Source: Hydractinia symbiolongicarpus
Taxonomy: Eukaryota > Cnidaria > Hydrozoa > Anthoathecata > Hydractiniidae
Assembly (NCBI RefSeq): GCF_029227915.1
Contig: NC_079878.1
Location: 27,243,501-27,307,500, forward strand
Length of the DNA: 64,000 bases
Direction: 5' to 3'
Position numbers and translations under genes: made by a program
Shown: positions 10,922-21,168 of the stretch, piece after piece
How the letters are laid out: each line of letters opens with the position of its first letter
How positions within the stretch are numbered: position 1 is the stretch's first letter
The notes under the pieces: model-generated
What the model was told of the DNA's origin: nothing
Database searches by the model: none
Seen by the model: only the letters and a program-made list of their open reading frames with translations

Positions 10922-11063
10922 GACGAAAACAGGTCTGTTGGTGCTTACGCTTGTGAAGAAAATTTTCACCTGTGGCGTGCTTCCGGGGGAAAAGACTTTT
11001 TCACCCGGGAGGATGCCGCACGTAAAAAACGCAGGCGTAAGCGCTAATAGACCTGTTTTCGTC
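10922..11063. repeat. Foldback (palindromic) element
   Basis: The ends are a perfect 15-bp inverted repeat, GACGAAAACAGGTCT (10922-10936) and AGACCTGTTTTCGTC (11049-11063). An inner pair follows (GCTTACGC / GCGTAAGC), and further hairpin potential lies in the centre (GTGAA...TTCAC; CCGGGGG...CCCGGG). The whole unit can fold on itself. No target duplication is evident. It could be a small foldback transposon or MITE. Confidence 0.7.
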
Positions 11064-11764
11064 ATTTGTATATTGTATATATATTGGCTGGTTGTATATA
11101 TGTTAAATAGTTATTATTAATACACGAAAAGGGTTTAAAAATATTGAGAATGTTCCTACTAAACGGAAGGTGGTAAAAAAATAAGAAATGGAGGGAGTGT
11201 AAAATACAATTTTAATGCAAAATAAGAACTTCCTTGCGCTAAATACCCAATATGATTAACTCTGAGGTCAAACATTAGCGCGAAAAAATTAACGCAAAAT
11301 GAAAACTAAGCTTAGCGTTCACTTGTGTCATGTGTTTTCCTGAGTATTTTTATCAATGTTGTGAGGCGTAGTTTACTTCTTTTGAAAATGATTTTTTTTC
11401 CTAATTAATAAACCGGGGGAGAAACCTCGAACTTCGGGGTCTTTGTCTCTTTTTTTTATAACGCCGTCCCTTTTATCAAAAAAAGCCCTTACGCTTTGCT
11501 TTGTTTGTATTACTTTTTGCGGAGCATAGTTACCAGTTGCCGTCCTTAATAATGACTTTGGATCATTTCTGTACCTTGACTTTAGAGTTATGAAAGACCA
11601 ATATTGTTAATTAAATTTATTGGTGCCAAGTTGACTTTTAATCTCAAATTTATCAAACAATGATAGTTTTTTTGACGTTATGACACCTGAATATTTTCTA
11701 ATGCTCCCGGAATATGATACAAGCTTAGAGAATACGTAATCTTTGAGTTGTAAATGGACGAATT
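11064..11764. other. Non-coding stretch
   Basis: No gene is recognised. The last part (about 11700-11770) resembles 22900-22950 (ACGTAATCTTTGA...TTTCTATTAAGG), the leader of the minisatellite repeat described next. Confidence 0.5.
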
Positions 11765-11964
11765 TCTATTAAGGCACTTGCCTACCATGCCTTGCTTACC
11801 TCTGCCTAGCTGATTCCTCTTCCTGTTTCCTTGCCGTGCTCAATGCCTTTGCCTTGCTTGTGCCTCCCATGCCTTGCCTACCCCTGCCTTACTGATTCCT
11901 CTTCCTGTTTCCTTGTCTGCCTTTGCTGTGCCCTTTGCCGTGCCCTGTTTCCTTGCTTGCCTTT
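11765..11964 (+). repeat. Pyrimidine-rich minisatellite (CCTTGCC-type), copy 1
   Basis: Degenerate tandem units built from CCTTGCC, TGCCTTTGCC and CTGATTCCTCTTCCTGTTTCC. The same array occurs at 22945-23345 in the same orientation and at 51546-51970 inverted. Apparent open frames across it are low-complexity artefacts. Confidence 0.8.
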
Positions 11965-12328
11965 GGAAAAGATCTTTCAAGGTAATGCTTATTTCTAATT
12001 GTGCTTAAAATTTCTAACCTAACATACAATTGCTTTCTAATCTAAGTTGTGGCTTTGTAAGAGAAATTGTATGCACAGCTAAATTTTACTTTTAAATAAC
12101 TTCATTCATTGGGCGTAAAGCAGTTTTTTGCAAAATGTTCATTGTAATTTAAAAAAATTGCGTCAATGCTTTACTTTTTTCAGAAGTACACGTAAGCGTT
12201 CATTGGAATAAAGAAAGGAGCGCAATAGAAAGAAAAAACTGATGCGTAGACAAAGAAAACAGGTCTAAAGGCCCGAGAAAAGGAAATCGAAATGAAGGAA
12301 CGATTTCAAGAACTAGAGCACCAGAATT
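11965..12328 (+). repeat. Duplicated intron-containing segment, copy 2
   Basis: Matches 4001-4371 with few differences, including donor CAAG|GTAATG and acceptor TTTTTTCAG|AAG. Copy 1 is followed by the 2A-peptide ORF, whereas this copy is followed by a kinase-like frame. It begins directly after the minisatellite. The same 5' exons are thus joined to two different downstream sequences. Confidence 0.85.
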
Positions 12329-12334
12329 CGAGCT

Positions 12335-12937
12335 TGTAATGTAAAAACTACTGTCAAAGGAACCGGTAGAGATGCCAATTCATTTCCGGCATCAAGGCAA
12401 TTAATGAGCATGTGTCAAGATAAGAGTCAAACATTATCCCGTTCTCTTAACTTTCAAGTGAATTATTTCGCCTCCTCTGATGTACAAAAGTTTAGTTTGC
12501 TTGGTGATGGTGTTTTTGGTAAAGTTTACAAGGGTTGTATTACGAGCATGAATCAAGTTGTGGTTGCAAAAACTGTCCCTTCAAGTCGTTTTTTGGATAT
12601 TTTAGCTGAATGCAAAATAGGAATGTTGATGGCTGGCCACATCAATTTCCCATTTATGTATGGAGTAGTAAAACTAGACACATTACTTATTGAATTTGTA
12701 CGTGATGAGTGTGGAGCACAGTCACCAACTTTAAACGACTTTTTTGAAAGATCACTTGACAGTGCTAATATGAAAAATACATTAAATATTTGCATTGATT
12801 TGTGTAAGGCTATCCATGACCTTTATGTAAATGGTATTCTACATAATGATTTACACCCTCAAAATGTCCTAATCAAAAATAACCAGTGTGCGAAAATAAT
12901 AGACTTTAGTAAAGCGACACTAGTGACTTTGTTTTAA
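12335..12937 (+). pseudogene. Truncated protein kinase domain
   Basis: An open frame ending at 12937 (first ATGs at 12404 and 12410) contains the N-lobe glycine loop LGDGVFGKVYKG, the VAIK-like VVVAKTV, an alpha-C region, and the catalytic-loop motif ILHNDLHPQNVLI (HND in place of HRD, with Asp and Asn kept). The DFG position reads IDFS. The protein ends just after this, so the activation segment and the rest of the C-lobe are missing; a complete kinase domain is about 260 residues and here roughly 150 are present. The frame upstream of the ATGs is open (RACNVKTTVKGTG...) back to the duplicated coiled-coil segment. Probably a captured or decayed fragment. It is unlikely to be an active kinase. 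Confidence 0.65.
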
Positions 12938-13124
12938 AACGTTTTTATTACTATATATAATTCTACATGTTCTTTTATGCAACAACTCTTTTTCATGAAC
13001 GCATCAAACTTACTTTTCTCTCCTACTCTCCTAAAATCACATCAACTGAGTTTTATACTATCAAGACAATGTTAACATCCTTCAAACATAGGCCATAAAT
13101 ATCACTGACTTAAATCCCTTTGTG

Positions 13125-13566
13125 CACCTGATTAGCTTGAAACTTTAGGTGGAAGGAGCTAATCAGAAGAGCTGTACGTATTTTAGCGTATAAGTTCTGT
13201 GCGTCAAACAGTTAAATTTCGCTGCTAAGAATATGTACACCTGATTAGCTTGACACTTCAGGTGGAAGGAGCTAATCAGAAGAGCTGTACGTATTTTAGC
13301 GTATCGGCTTTGTACATTATAAACGGTAGCTCCTTTTTGCATTGATTGTGGTCACTTGATTTTTACTTTTTTTTATTTCTTAATTTTTTAGGTTTTTATA
13401 TATGTAATAATGTACACTGGATGGTGTAATTTTCGATGTGACATAACACGTGTAAGCCAGGTATATTATTAAACTGCTTCTGTACAGCAAACAACCAGGA
13501 AAACAGTAATATTTTACTGTATGCACACCTGATTAGCTTGACACTTCAGGTGAAAGGAGCTAGTCA
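13125..13566 (+). repeat. Three dispersed copies of a hairpin-forming 42-bp unit
   Basis: Units at 13125-13166, 13238-13279 and 13526-13566. Each begins CACCTGATTAGCTTGA and ends AGCTAATCAG (third copy degenerate). Two alternative pairings exist: CACCTGA with TCAGGTG, and CTGATTAGCT with AGCTAATCAG. They share CTGA and so exclude each other. Each unit is followed by AGAGCTGTACG(T)-like sequence. They lie between the kinase fragment and Helitron copy 2. Confidence 0.75.
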
Positions 13567-13889
13567 AAAGGGCTGTGCGCTCTTTGTGCATGAGTCATGT
13601 ACTGTAAGTGCAAGTTTTTTTAAAAAAGAACCTCGTTTGGCTGCAGTGCTTTAAAGTATGCCTGTCTTATGCCTTTTATGTGGTCATTTACATAGATTTA
13701 GATTTAAACTGAGCAACATGTAAATAGCTTTTTTGTAAAAATTTATATGTAATATATACATACACTAGTCGTTACTCCTGGAAAATTCACATAGTAGTAA
13801 TTTTGTGCGATAATGTGTTCTGCCTTTCTTCTTATAAAGCACCGACCTCGTCGTGATTATTAGTGCTAAACCACACAACAGTCCATACC
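13567..13889. other. Non-coding stretch before Helitron copy 2
   Basis: No gene is recognised. The left end of Helitron copy 2 may lie in here, but no clear 5'-TC terminus could be fixed. Confidence 0.4.
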
Positions 13890-13911
13890 AAAAACATCAA
13901 CCATACAGTCA

Positions 13912-14560
13912 ATGTCGACAGTTGTCACAGGCAACCAGTCCAGTGATCAAGACAACATTTTTGGAAGTGAAACTGCCACCATTCATCAAAATCCCGATGT
14001 AGTGGCTGCTGTAATACAGTTTGAAGAAGGTGAGAAATTACATAGTTTATCAACCTGTAAAACTTGTCTTGAAACTCGACCAGTATTTCACGCAACACCT
14101 CCAATAAGACCTACTGCAAAAAATGAAACAAAACCAATTGCTGTTAAGCCTTGGAAAATATTCAGCGATGGTAGGTGTGATAGGTGTCACAGGGAGAGTC
14201 GTTTTAAAAAGAATGTTAAGACACCTGCTAGATTTTCAGGTATACTGTCAGCTGATAATGACGACTTGGGTCCGTTACACGATAACATTCGTCATAATGA
14301 TATGCATTTTTTACCAGTACCACCATATCTCCAAAATTTGACCATACTAGAAGTAGCATTAATTCGTCGTATTACTGTCATTATGAATATACACCTCCTG
14401 CGGTATGGCATGCTTGCATCAAAAGGTCATTGCATCAGTTTTCCTCAAAGAATGCAAATTGCTACTGAACTGCCATCATTACCGTCAGAAGTTGGAATAG
14501 TGGTTATTAAAAAGAAAGGAATTCAAAATTCAGTTCAACAGTTACTGTGCAAAGGGGTAA
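13912..14560 (+). pseudogene. Helitron copy 2: N-terminal cysteine-rich/DUF6570-like region
   Basis: Contains CKTCLETRPVF...CDRCHRES (two CxxC pairs, a possible zinc site) and then LPVPPYLQNLTILEVALIRR...MNIHLLRYGMLASKGHCISF. This resembles the DUF6570 region that precedes the Rep domain in many animal Helitrons. A one-base loss near 14540 (CAGTTACTG against CAGTATACTG in copy 3) shifts the frame just before the Rep domain. The function of this region is not established. Confidence 0.7.
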
Positions 14561-17500
14561 AGTTGAAAACGCATTACGGGGACTGTGTTTTGGATGCCCA
14601 GAAGGGGGTGTTGAAGGTCCAGATACTAAAAATAAACATCAATACAATGGCTCTGATCACATTGACAAACCTTTAAAAGGACGCTACTTCCAGTTCCTGG
14701 CGAATGAATACCAAAAGGATGTCTCAATAAAATATGACCGCATTCAAAATTTACCAGAGATGCGTTCTGAATTACCTGATTTTCCAGTTGTGGAATTGCC
14801 AAATATCATACCAGAAGGAGATAAGGGTCCTGCTGAAAATCAATTTCAACAAAACTTACCTGACGATGACGAGAGTATAACCCGTTCTGGTTTAGTTTGC
14901 CCGGTTGAACCTAAAGATGCTGACAAAGAGTTACGAATAGTACTGGAGAAGCTCTTGGGTTCTGAAGATGCAGTTAATCAAGCTCTTCAACATGGCACAG
15001 TTGCGAATGCAAATTTAGAATATACACGAGAACGGCCTATTCGGGAATTAAAAACTCCTGGGTTTTTTACTATGGAATACCCAACTGTTTTTATTAATGG
15101 AAATTGTGACTTAACTGTTCCAAGGTTAAATAAAATTAACTTTGAGGAATACATCGAACATATATATTATTGTTCTGATAATCGTGTAGCACGTCATCCG
15201 TACTTGAAATTTTTCTTATTAAATATGCGTTTGCGAATGCAAGCATTGCAGCAGGGTAGCTTTCTTGTTTCCCAACAATTAAATGATGCTCATCTCACAA
15301 TCGCTGAACTTCGAGATAATTTACAAAATGATGATGATTCAGTTCCACGTAAAATTATTAGTATTGGAAAAAACCTGGTAAATACCGATCCATACTGGAG
15401 AAACCAAAAAAATAAATTGGATGCCATGCTTTTTTTTAGACGAAATGAATTTGGCGATTTACCAGCATATTTTGATACCAACAGTTGTGCCGAATTTCAT
15501 TGGAAACCATTGCATGAACTACTTATTAAGTATTATGCGTTGATAAACAATGTAAACGAAGATGCTGTACGCCAGCAAATGGAAAGTGATAATAAATTCA
15601 AGCGGGAAATGATTCTACAAAATCTTCATATTGTGACACAGTATTTCGATGCAAGGACTATAAATTACTTCGCCACAGTTAGTAAGGAAGTATTTCAATA
15701 TGATGACTATTGGTTGCGATATGAATTTGCTAAAAGTCGAGGTGAGATACATGGACACGCAATAATATCGTCATCTAAACATGCCTGGAAAGTCAAAACT
15801 ATAATGGATAGCTTGTCTGATGATGCTGCAGACTCACAAGCATTAAAACCTGCAGCGCAAGAACTTCAAAATTGGTTACAAACAACAAATGAAGACAGTA
15901 ATGACATTTTTTCACCAATGTTTACTTCACTGCATCCTGCTGGTGGAAATGAAATTATAGATACTTCTGGAATTAAAACTTGGGTTCCAAACAAAGATCA
16001 ATGGGCCAGACCAGAGGGGACTCAAGCTCCACCGGACCATAACCCATTGGCACAAGAACTTTCGGATGTTGCTAGTCATGAAGGTGGTATAAAAGAGCAA
16101 CATATCTATCTTGTGAACAGGATTGGCCTTCATAATTGTAATTCCAATTGTTTGCGTTATCGCCGTAAGAATAAAAAAGATACTGCTCCACAGAAGTACT
16201 GTCGCTTTCATTTTGGCGATCTTGATCCACAAACCAAAAAAACAAGTGGTAAAGAGATTCATCCTTTTAATGCTGTCATAACAGAAGGGGAACATCCTAG
16301 ATATGAGGGACCACGGGATCATCCTCGCTTCATGATGCATGTAAAAACACGCCTACTTAGTTGGCTAGCAAATTGTGATAGTCAACCCATTATCGATTAG
16401 AACCTTCTCGCTCTACAAAAATACATTGCTAGTTATGCTTGCAAAGGTGCTGCTTCAACGGAAGGTTTAGTACATGTTTATCGCCATCTCATTGAAAACA
16501 CTGATGATGGAAGCACTGTTAAAAATTTGGCTCAACGACTTCTTCAAAAAATTGCGGGTTTAGTAGATGTTCCAGGTGCTGCGGCGGATTTCATTAATAG
16601 TGGTGGTCGTCTGACTAGATGTACCAGAAATTTTCGATACATTGGTTTCAGTGGTTTCCGAGCCTTGGATACGTCTGGTGAAGATGGAACTGTTACAAAA
16701 AGTAGCGCATTAGACAAATACTTAAGTGATAAGCGGAGAGAAACTGAGCCAGAAATATCATTATGGAACTGGAGCAAAAAGTGTAATTGTACCTGCAAAG
16801 TAGATCACGTCCCAGTTTTTACAGGAATATCTACAAAACCTGTCTGGTCTGTTACTGAGGACTATGCAAAAGCTATGCTCATTATATTTTCTGTTGGAAC
16901 GTGGCACAATACCGAAGATTTGAAGGGACAACATGAGTCATTTGCTGCTGCTTTGGCTTCCCTTGTTCAAACTGAAGAATGCCCATCAATATTAATTGAT
17001 TCATTGAAAGAGGCTAAACAATCATTCGATAAAAAAAGCGAGAGAACACAAAGTCACACCCGTGCAATCAATATTGAAACCAATACTCAGTGTTCGGATC
17101 AATCATCACAATATACAGATGCAAGTTCCCAATGTTCCCAAAATTCTGCCATTGCACAAATGAACATAGGTAGAGCAATAATGAGAGATATTGCTAGGCA
17201 CCATGTTGCTGATATCAATGAGCCGAATGTACAACAGGTTCTTCCTGATGGTGGGCCTACATTTGATTGGAATAATTATGCAATTCAAAGTTTTGGTAGT
17301 CAATGGCCAATTAATGCTGACATATGGTTACAATCCATATCTGAAGAAGCAGAAAAAAATGAATTGCAGCATGCTGAAGATTGTACTTTACCCCAAATAA
17401 ACATCTTAAATGCTAATGAATTACAAAGAACAGTCATTGGTATAAATCTTCAGCATTTATTACAAGTCGCAAAAGGAACTTCGCCAACAGGTACCCAGCC

Positions 17501-18982
17501 AATACGTTTATTAATACAAGGAACAGCCGGTGTCGGGAAAACATTCATCATTACCGCGCTTACTAGAATCGTTCGTCGTATTTTTAAGCAAAATTCTGCT
17601 GTACCACACAAACTTAAAAAAGATAAGAATTTAAATTCTGTCCAGCTTTCTGACTATCCGTTGGGTGATGTAGCTCTAAGAAAGCTATGAAAATATACAG
17701 GCATGCATGAAAACAATGAACTGAAATTGATTCAACTTAATATTGATGAACGTAGCATGCAGTCGAAGCTTCTAGTGGCTTGGTGTAGCCAAAGATTATG
17801 TGAGGCAACAGGAGACTTTGATAATTATTATGGAGGTGTACCAACTGTCAATTTCTTTGGGGACCTTGGTCAACTTGGACCAATTCGTGCTTTGGATTTA
17901 CATCAGCTGCCGAAACATGATGATTCCACAATCAACTTTGCTGGTTATGCAATCTATCGCTCACGATGTTATTGTTCTTACAGAAACAATGCGCCAAGGA
18001 CCCGATCAGTTGGCCCTTCTACAGCGGCTAATTAGAATACGCAATGGATCGATTACTCAACAAGACTGGCAAGATATAAATAGTCGTTATGAAAATGCTT
18101 TACCCCATGCCGAAAAATGTAACTTTTTGCATGGTCGCGTCCTTACATTAATGGAAACATGGAATGAAGTTAATGAGGAAAATCACAATAAATTAGCTAG
18201 CCTTGGTGTGCCTGTTGCTGTAATTCCATCAAGAGGCCGTGGTAAACACCACTCTTTGACTGATAAGCAACTGGGTCAAATACCGCTGAGATCTTTAATG
18301 GCAGTTGGTGCAACTGTAATACTCACTAAGAACCAAAAAGGTCTTACGGGCCTCGGTCTTAATAATGGTGCGATGGGAAAAGTAATTGCAATCCTTTATT
18401 CGCCAAATATGTCACCACCTGAATTTCCTATAGCTGTCATTGTCGATTTCCCAAATTATAAAGGCCCAATATGGATTCCAGAACATCCAACATGGATACC
18501 AATTACTGCTGTTGAAGGTCGATGTGAGTCTGATTGTTGCAGCAGAAATGGCCTGCTGTTAATGCCAGGATATGCAATAACTATTGCCAAAAGTCAGGGT
18601 ATGTCAATTGGAGATGGTAAAACTGCCACCCACATGCGTATCAAGTTACAACAATCAATTCAGATGGAAAAAATAACCTTGGTACAGCTTACACTGCATT
18701 CTCCAGATGCGAAAAAGAAAGAAATTGGGCACTTGTCGAACCAATTACTCAAGAACGACTCTTGTACATTAATTCACATCCCCGTATGAAAGCCAGACAA
18801 GAGGAAGAGAAACGCCTGAAGGCATTATCGAATAAAACTGTCAAAAAATACAATATCACTATGGAAAAGTAAATTAACTTGTTGAAAGAACTTGACCAGT
18901 TTTGTGATGATGGTATTGAAGATGCAGTTTGTCCTTCACCATCTGTAAATTGCACATGTATAATATGCCTATCTCATTCATA
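14547..18982 (+). pseudogene. Helitron copy 2: Rep-helicase protein with several lesions
   Basis: The Rep part is open to 16400, with HUH motif EIHGHAII (about 15741-15764). The tyrosine pair is preserved as KYIASYACKG (16421-16450), just after a TAG at 16398 in the place of a glutamine codon. The helicase part has Walker A GTAGVGKT (17521-17544), DERSM, GDLGQL, ETMRQ and ITIAKSQGMSIG. Lesions include loss of about 25 residues carrying helicase motif Ia near 17604, a TGA at 17688, a short deletion near 17963, a one-base loss in an A-run near 18667, and a TAA near 18870. Rolling-circle transposition from this copy is not expected. Confidence 0.85.
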
Positions 18983-19059
18983 ATGATAATTACAATCTGA
19001 ATTCACCTATTTTGCAGACAATCACAATCTTGGCCACTAAAAACCATTCTAATTATGAG

Positions 19060-19325
19060 AAAGGTGCAATTGCAACCTGAACAAGGTGCATTAACATTAC
19101 GGCTTTGTGCTGATTATTAATGGCGTTGTAAGCCAATTGCAACCTGAACAAGGTGCATTAACATTACAGCTTTGTGCTGATTATTAATGGCGTTGTAGGC
19201 CAATTGCAACCTGAACAAGGTGCATTAACATTACAGCTTTGTGCTGATTACTAATGGCGTTGTAGGCCAATTGCAACCTGAACAAGGTGCACATGCAACC
19301 TGAACAAAGGTGCAGTACAGCATTG
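19060..19325 (+). repeat. Tandem repeat, about 67-bp unit, 3' region of Helitron copy 2
   Basis: Three full units and a partial one, each starting AATTGCAACCTGAACAAGGTGC and containing ATTAATGGCGTTGTAGGCC. Units two and three are almost identical. Helitron copies 3 and 4 carry a different tandem repeat (about 145 bp) in the same position, so the tail array has been replaced between copies. Confidence 0.85.
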
Positions 19326-19810
19326 AGCTTTTTTATTTAATATGTTAATTACAACATAAGTCTGTCCTTCATTTTAGGTGTGACCTGCTGAGTCCCATTG
19401 GCTACCTTTTCGTGGTGCAGGTTGTCAAGAAGAGCTTGTAGACATCTAATATTTTTACTTGGGATATTAAAATTTAGTAAATATGTTTTTTAAATACACC
19501 TGATGTTGATAGGCATACACATTTTTTGAATAAGAAAAAAGTCTATATAAAAAACCCACAACTTACACAGGCCAAGTTTTAAGAAACATTTAAAAAACTT
19601 TATCAGGCTCAGAAATCTCTGACATCAAACTTATACATATAACATAAAAATACATACAAACATGTCATTTGTCAATGTTATTCATATATATCAAATTTAT
19701 AGTTTAAGCAGCAAATAAGGAAAATTCAAGAAACTCTAGGCTTAGCAAATGTTTAGGTTTCTTATAAAGAAACGTGTAATTAACCTCACTTTTACAAAAT
19801 TCACGAACGT
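19326..19810. other. Non-coding stretch
   Basis: No gene is recognised. It includes the possible terminus of Helitron copy 2 (19380-19445) and AT-rich DNA. Confidence 0.4.
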
Positions 19811-20226
19811 ATACTTTAATTGGAGAAACTTTCGCGAGAGAAACTTTCGCGGAAAAAAAAATTCGCGAAATTTTTTGGATAAACTTTTGCGAATGAAGAA
19901 ATTCGGAAAAAATTCGCGAGATTAACTTTCGCGAATGAAGAAACCCGCAAATTTTTGCGAGATAAACTTTCGCGAACAACGATTTTTCAGTTAGAAAAAA
20001 CTTCAAAATTCTTAGCATAATTGAAAATGTTATAAATTTTCTTTCTTGAAATAAGATTTCTAAGTATTTTGTGCGTTTTTGGTGAAAAATGATAAAATAG
20101 CTTACTGGATAAACTTTCGCGAATGAAGAAATTCGGAAACTTTCGCGAGATAAAGTTTCGCGAAAATGGCGAAAAATCGTGAATTCGCGAAAGTTTCTCT
20201 CGCGAAAGTTTCTCCAATTAAAGTAT
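19811..20226. mobile_element. MITE with 41-bp perfect terminal inverted repeats
   Basis: 19811-19851 is the perfect reverse complement of 20186-20226. Both are rich in the word CTTTCGCGAGAGAAACTTTC. If the outer bases are read as a TA target duplication, the element spans 19815-20222 (CTTTAATTGG...CCAATTAAAG), about 408 bp, consistent with a Tc1/mariner-type MITE. Internal TTCGCGAA-containing words recur about ten times. No transposase is encoded; frames across it are repeat artefacts. Confidence 0.8.
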
Positions 20227-20512
20227 GTAAAATATTATTTAACAAAAAAATGCAAAACATTAAAATTAAGTAGAATATGTGAATTTTGTCTACATGCTCT
20301 TCAACCAACAGCCAGGGCATTAAAACTTTCTGCTTTACAGGAAGTAAATTTTGTACACTTTCTTTATCCTTTTTCATGGCTAATTACAGAACAAAAGTAG
20401 AATATTTTCTACTTCCGTTAAAAGGCTTCATTTAAATGCGTCAAGATAGATATGAAACAAATACTTTATTAGTTTTAATTTATTTATAGATTTATAGATA
20501 TTTATAAATAAA

Positions 20513-21168
20513 ATGGCACAAAATGTTGCAATGGAGCATTTATTAGAAAAGGCCAATGTAAGTATTTTTATATTTTTTTTACCCATCTAGTACAATGATA
20601 AGGCATTTTTCATGATGCAAATTTTAAGATTTTTATGTGCTACTTTAAATAGTCAGTGGATAAAATAAAGTGATTAGTCTGATCAACATGCAAGGGTTAG
20701 CATAATAGGTGCAGAGTATGGAATTAATTTAATGAGGGATTTTGTTGTAGGAGTTACAGCAGAGAGTGGACTTCCTGGAAGAAAAAGTTAAAGTAAGTTA
20801 TACGTCGTAATTAGTTTGAAATGTAGAATGTGTTAAAGCAGCAACAATGCGATTAGAAAAATAGTATTAGATAAAAAGTTTACCAAGTTCACATTTTTAT
20901 GGTAGTTTAGAATGTAGCATTTCCATAAGTTGTTTCATTCATTTAGGAATTACAAACTAAGAAGGTTAATTTGAGTTGGGACGCCTTTCGGGACTTCTGT
21001 GCCGAAAAACAGTCGTTGGGAGCATTTATCAGCTCCAAAAACTACAGGTCCTGGAAGGCGTCAGGTGGTGTTTGCGTTTACACCCAGGAGGTTGACCGGA
21101 GGGGAAGAATGAACATGAAGAGGAGAGGAGGCAGCTATAGCGGGGGGAGGGGAGGGAAGTGGTTTTAG
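20513..21168 (+). CDS. Small spliced coiled-coil protein with RGG-type tail
   Basis: Three exons splice in phase 0: 20513-20557 (MAQNVAMEHLLEKAN), 20751-20792 (ELQQRVDFLEEKVK) and 20947-21168. Each is bounded by GTAAGT and a good acceptor (TTGTAG, ATTTAG). The product is about 102 residues. Residues 1-37 form heptads of a coiled coil, with exon 2 exactly two heptads. A W/F-rich module follows (SWDAFRDFC...NYRSWKASGGV), then a basic glycine-rich tail with RRGGSYSGGRGGKW. RGG tails commonly bind RNA; the coil suggests oligomerisation. It resembles the spliced gene at 53.05-53.63 kb in design. The family is not recognised. The frame is intact and the splice sites good, so it may be expressed. 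Function is unknown. Confidence 0.6.

Larger units (their letters stand above)
13890..19450 (+). mobile_element. Helitron copy 2, inactivated
   Basis: Homology to Helitron copy 3 begins near 13890 (ACCATACAGTCAATG...) and covers the DUF6570-type region, the Rep domain and the PIF1-like helicase to a stop at 18982. A tandem-repeat tail follows at 19060-19320. The N-terminal OTU-like part seen in copy 3 is absent. The 3' end is approximate: a short GC-richer hairpin-like segment near 19380-19445 could be the terminus, but no certain CTRR end was found. Confidence 0.7.

Noticed and set aside
10938-11120. Small protein gene across the foldback element
   Set aside because: The frame is a by-product of the palindrome; the repeated complementary blocks explain its content.
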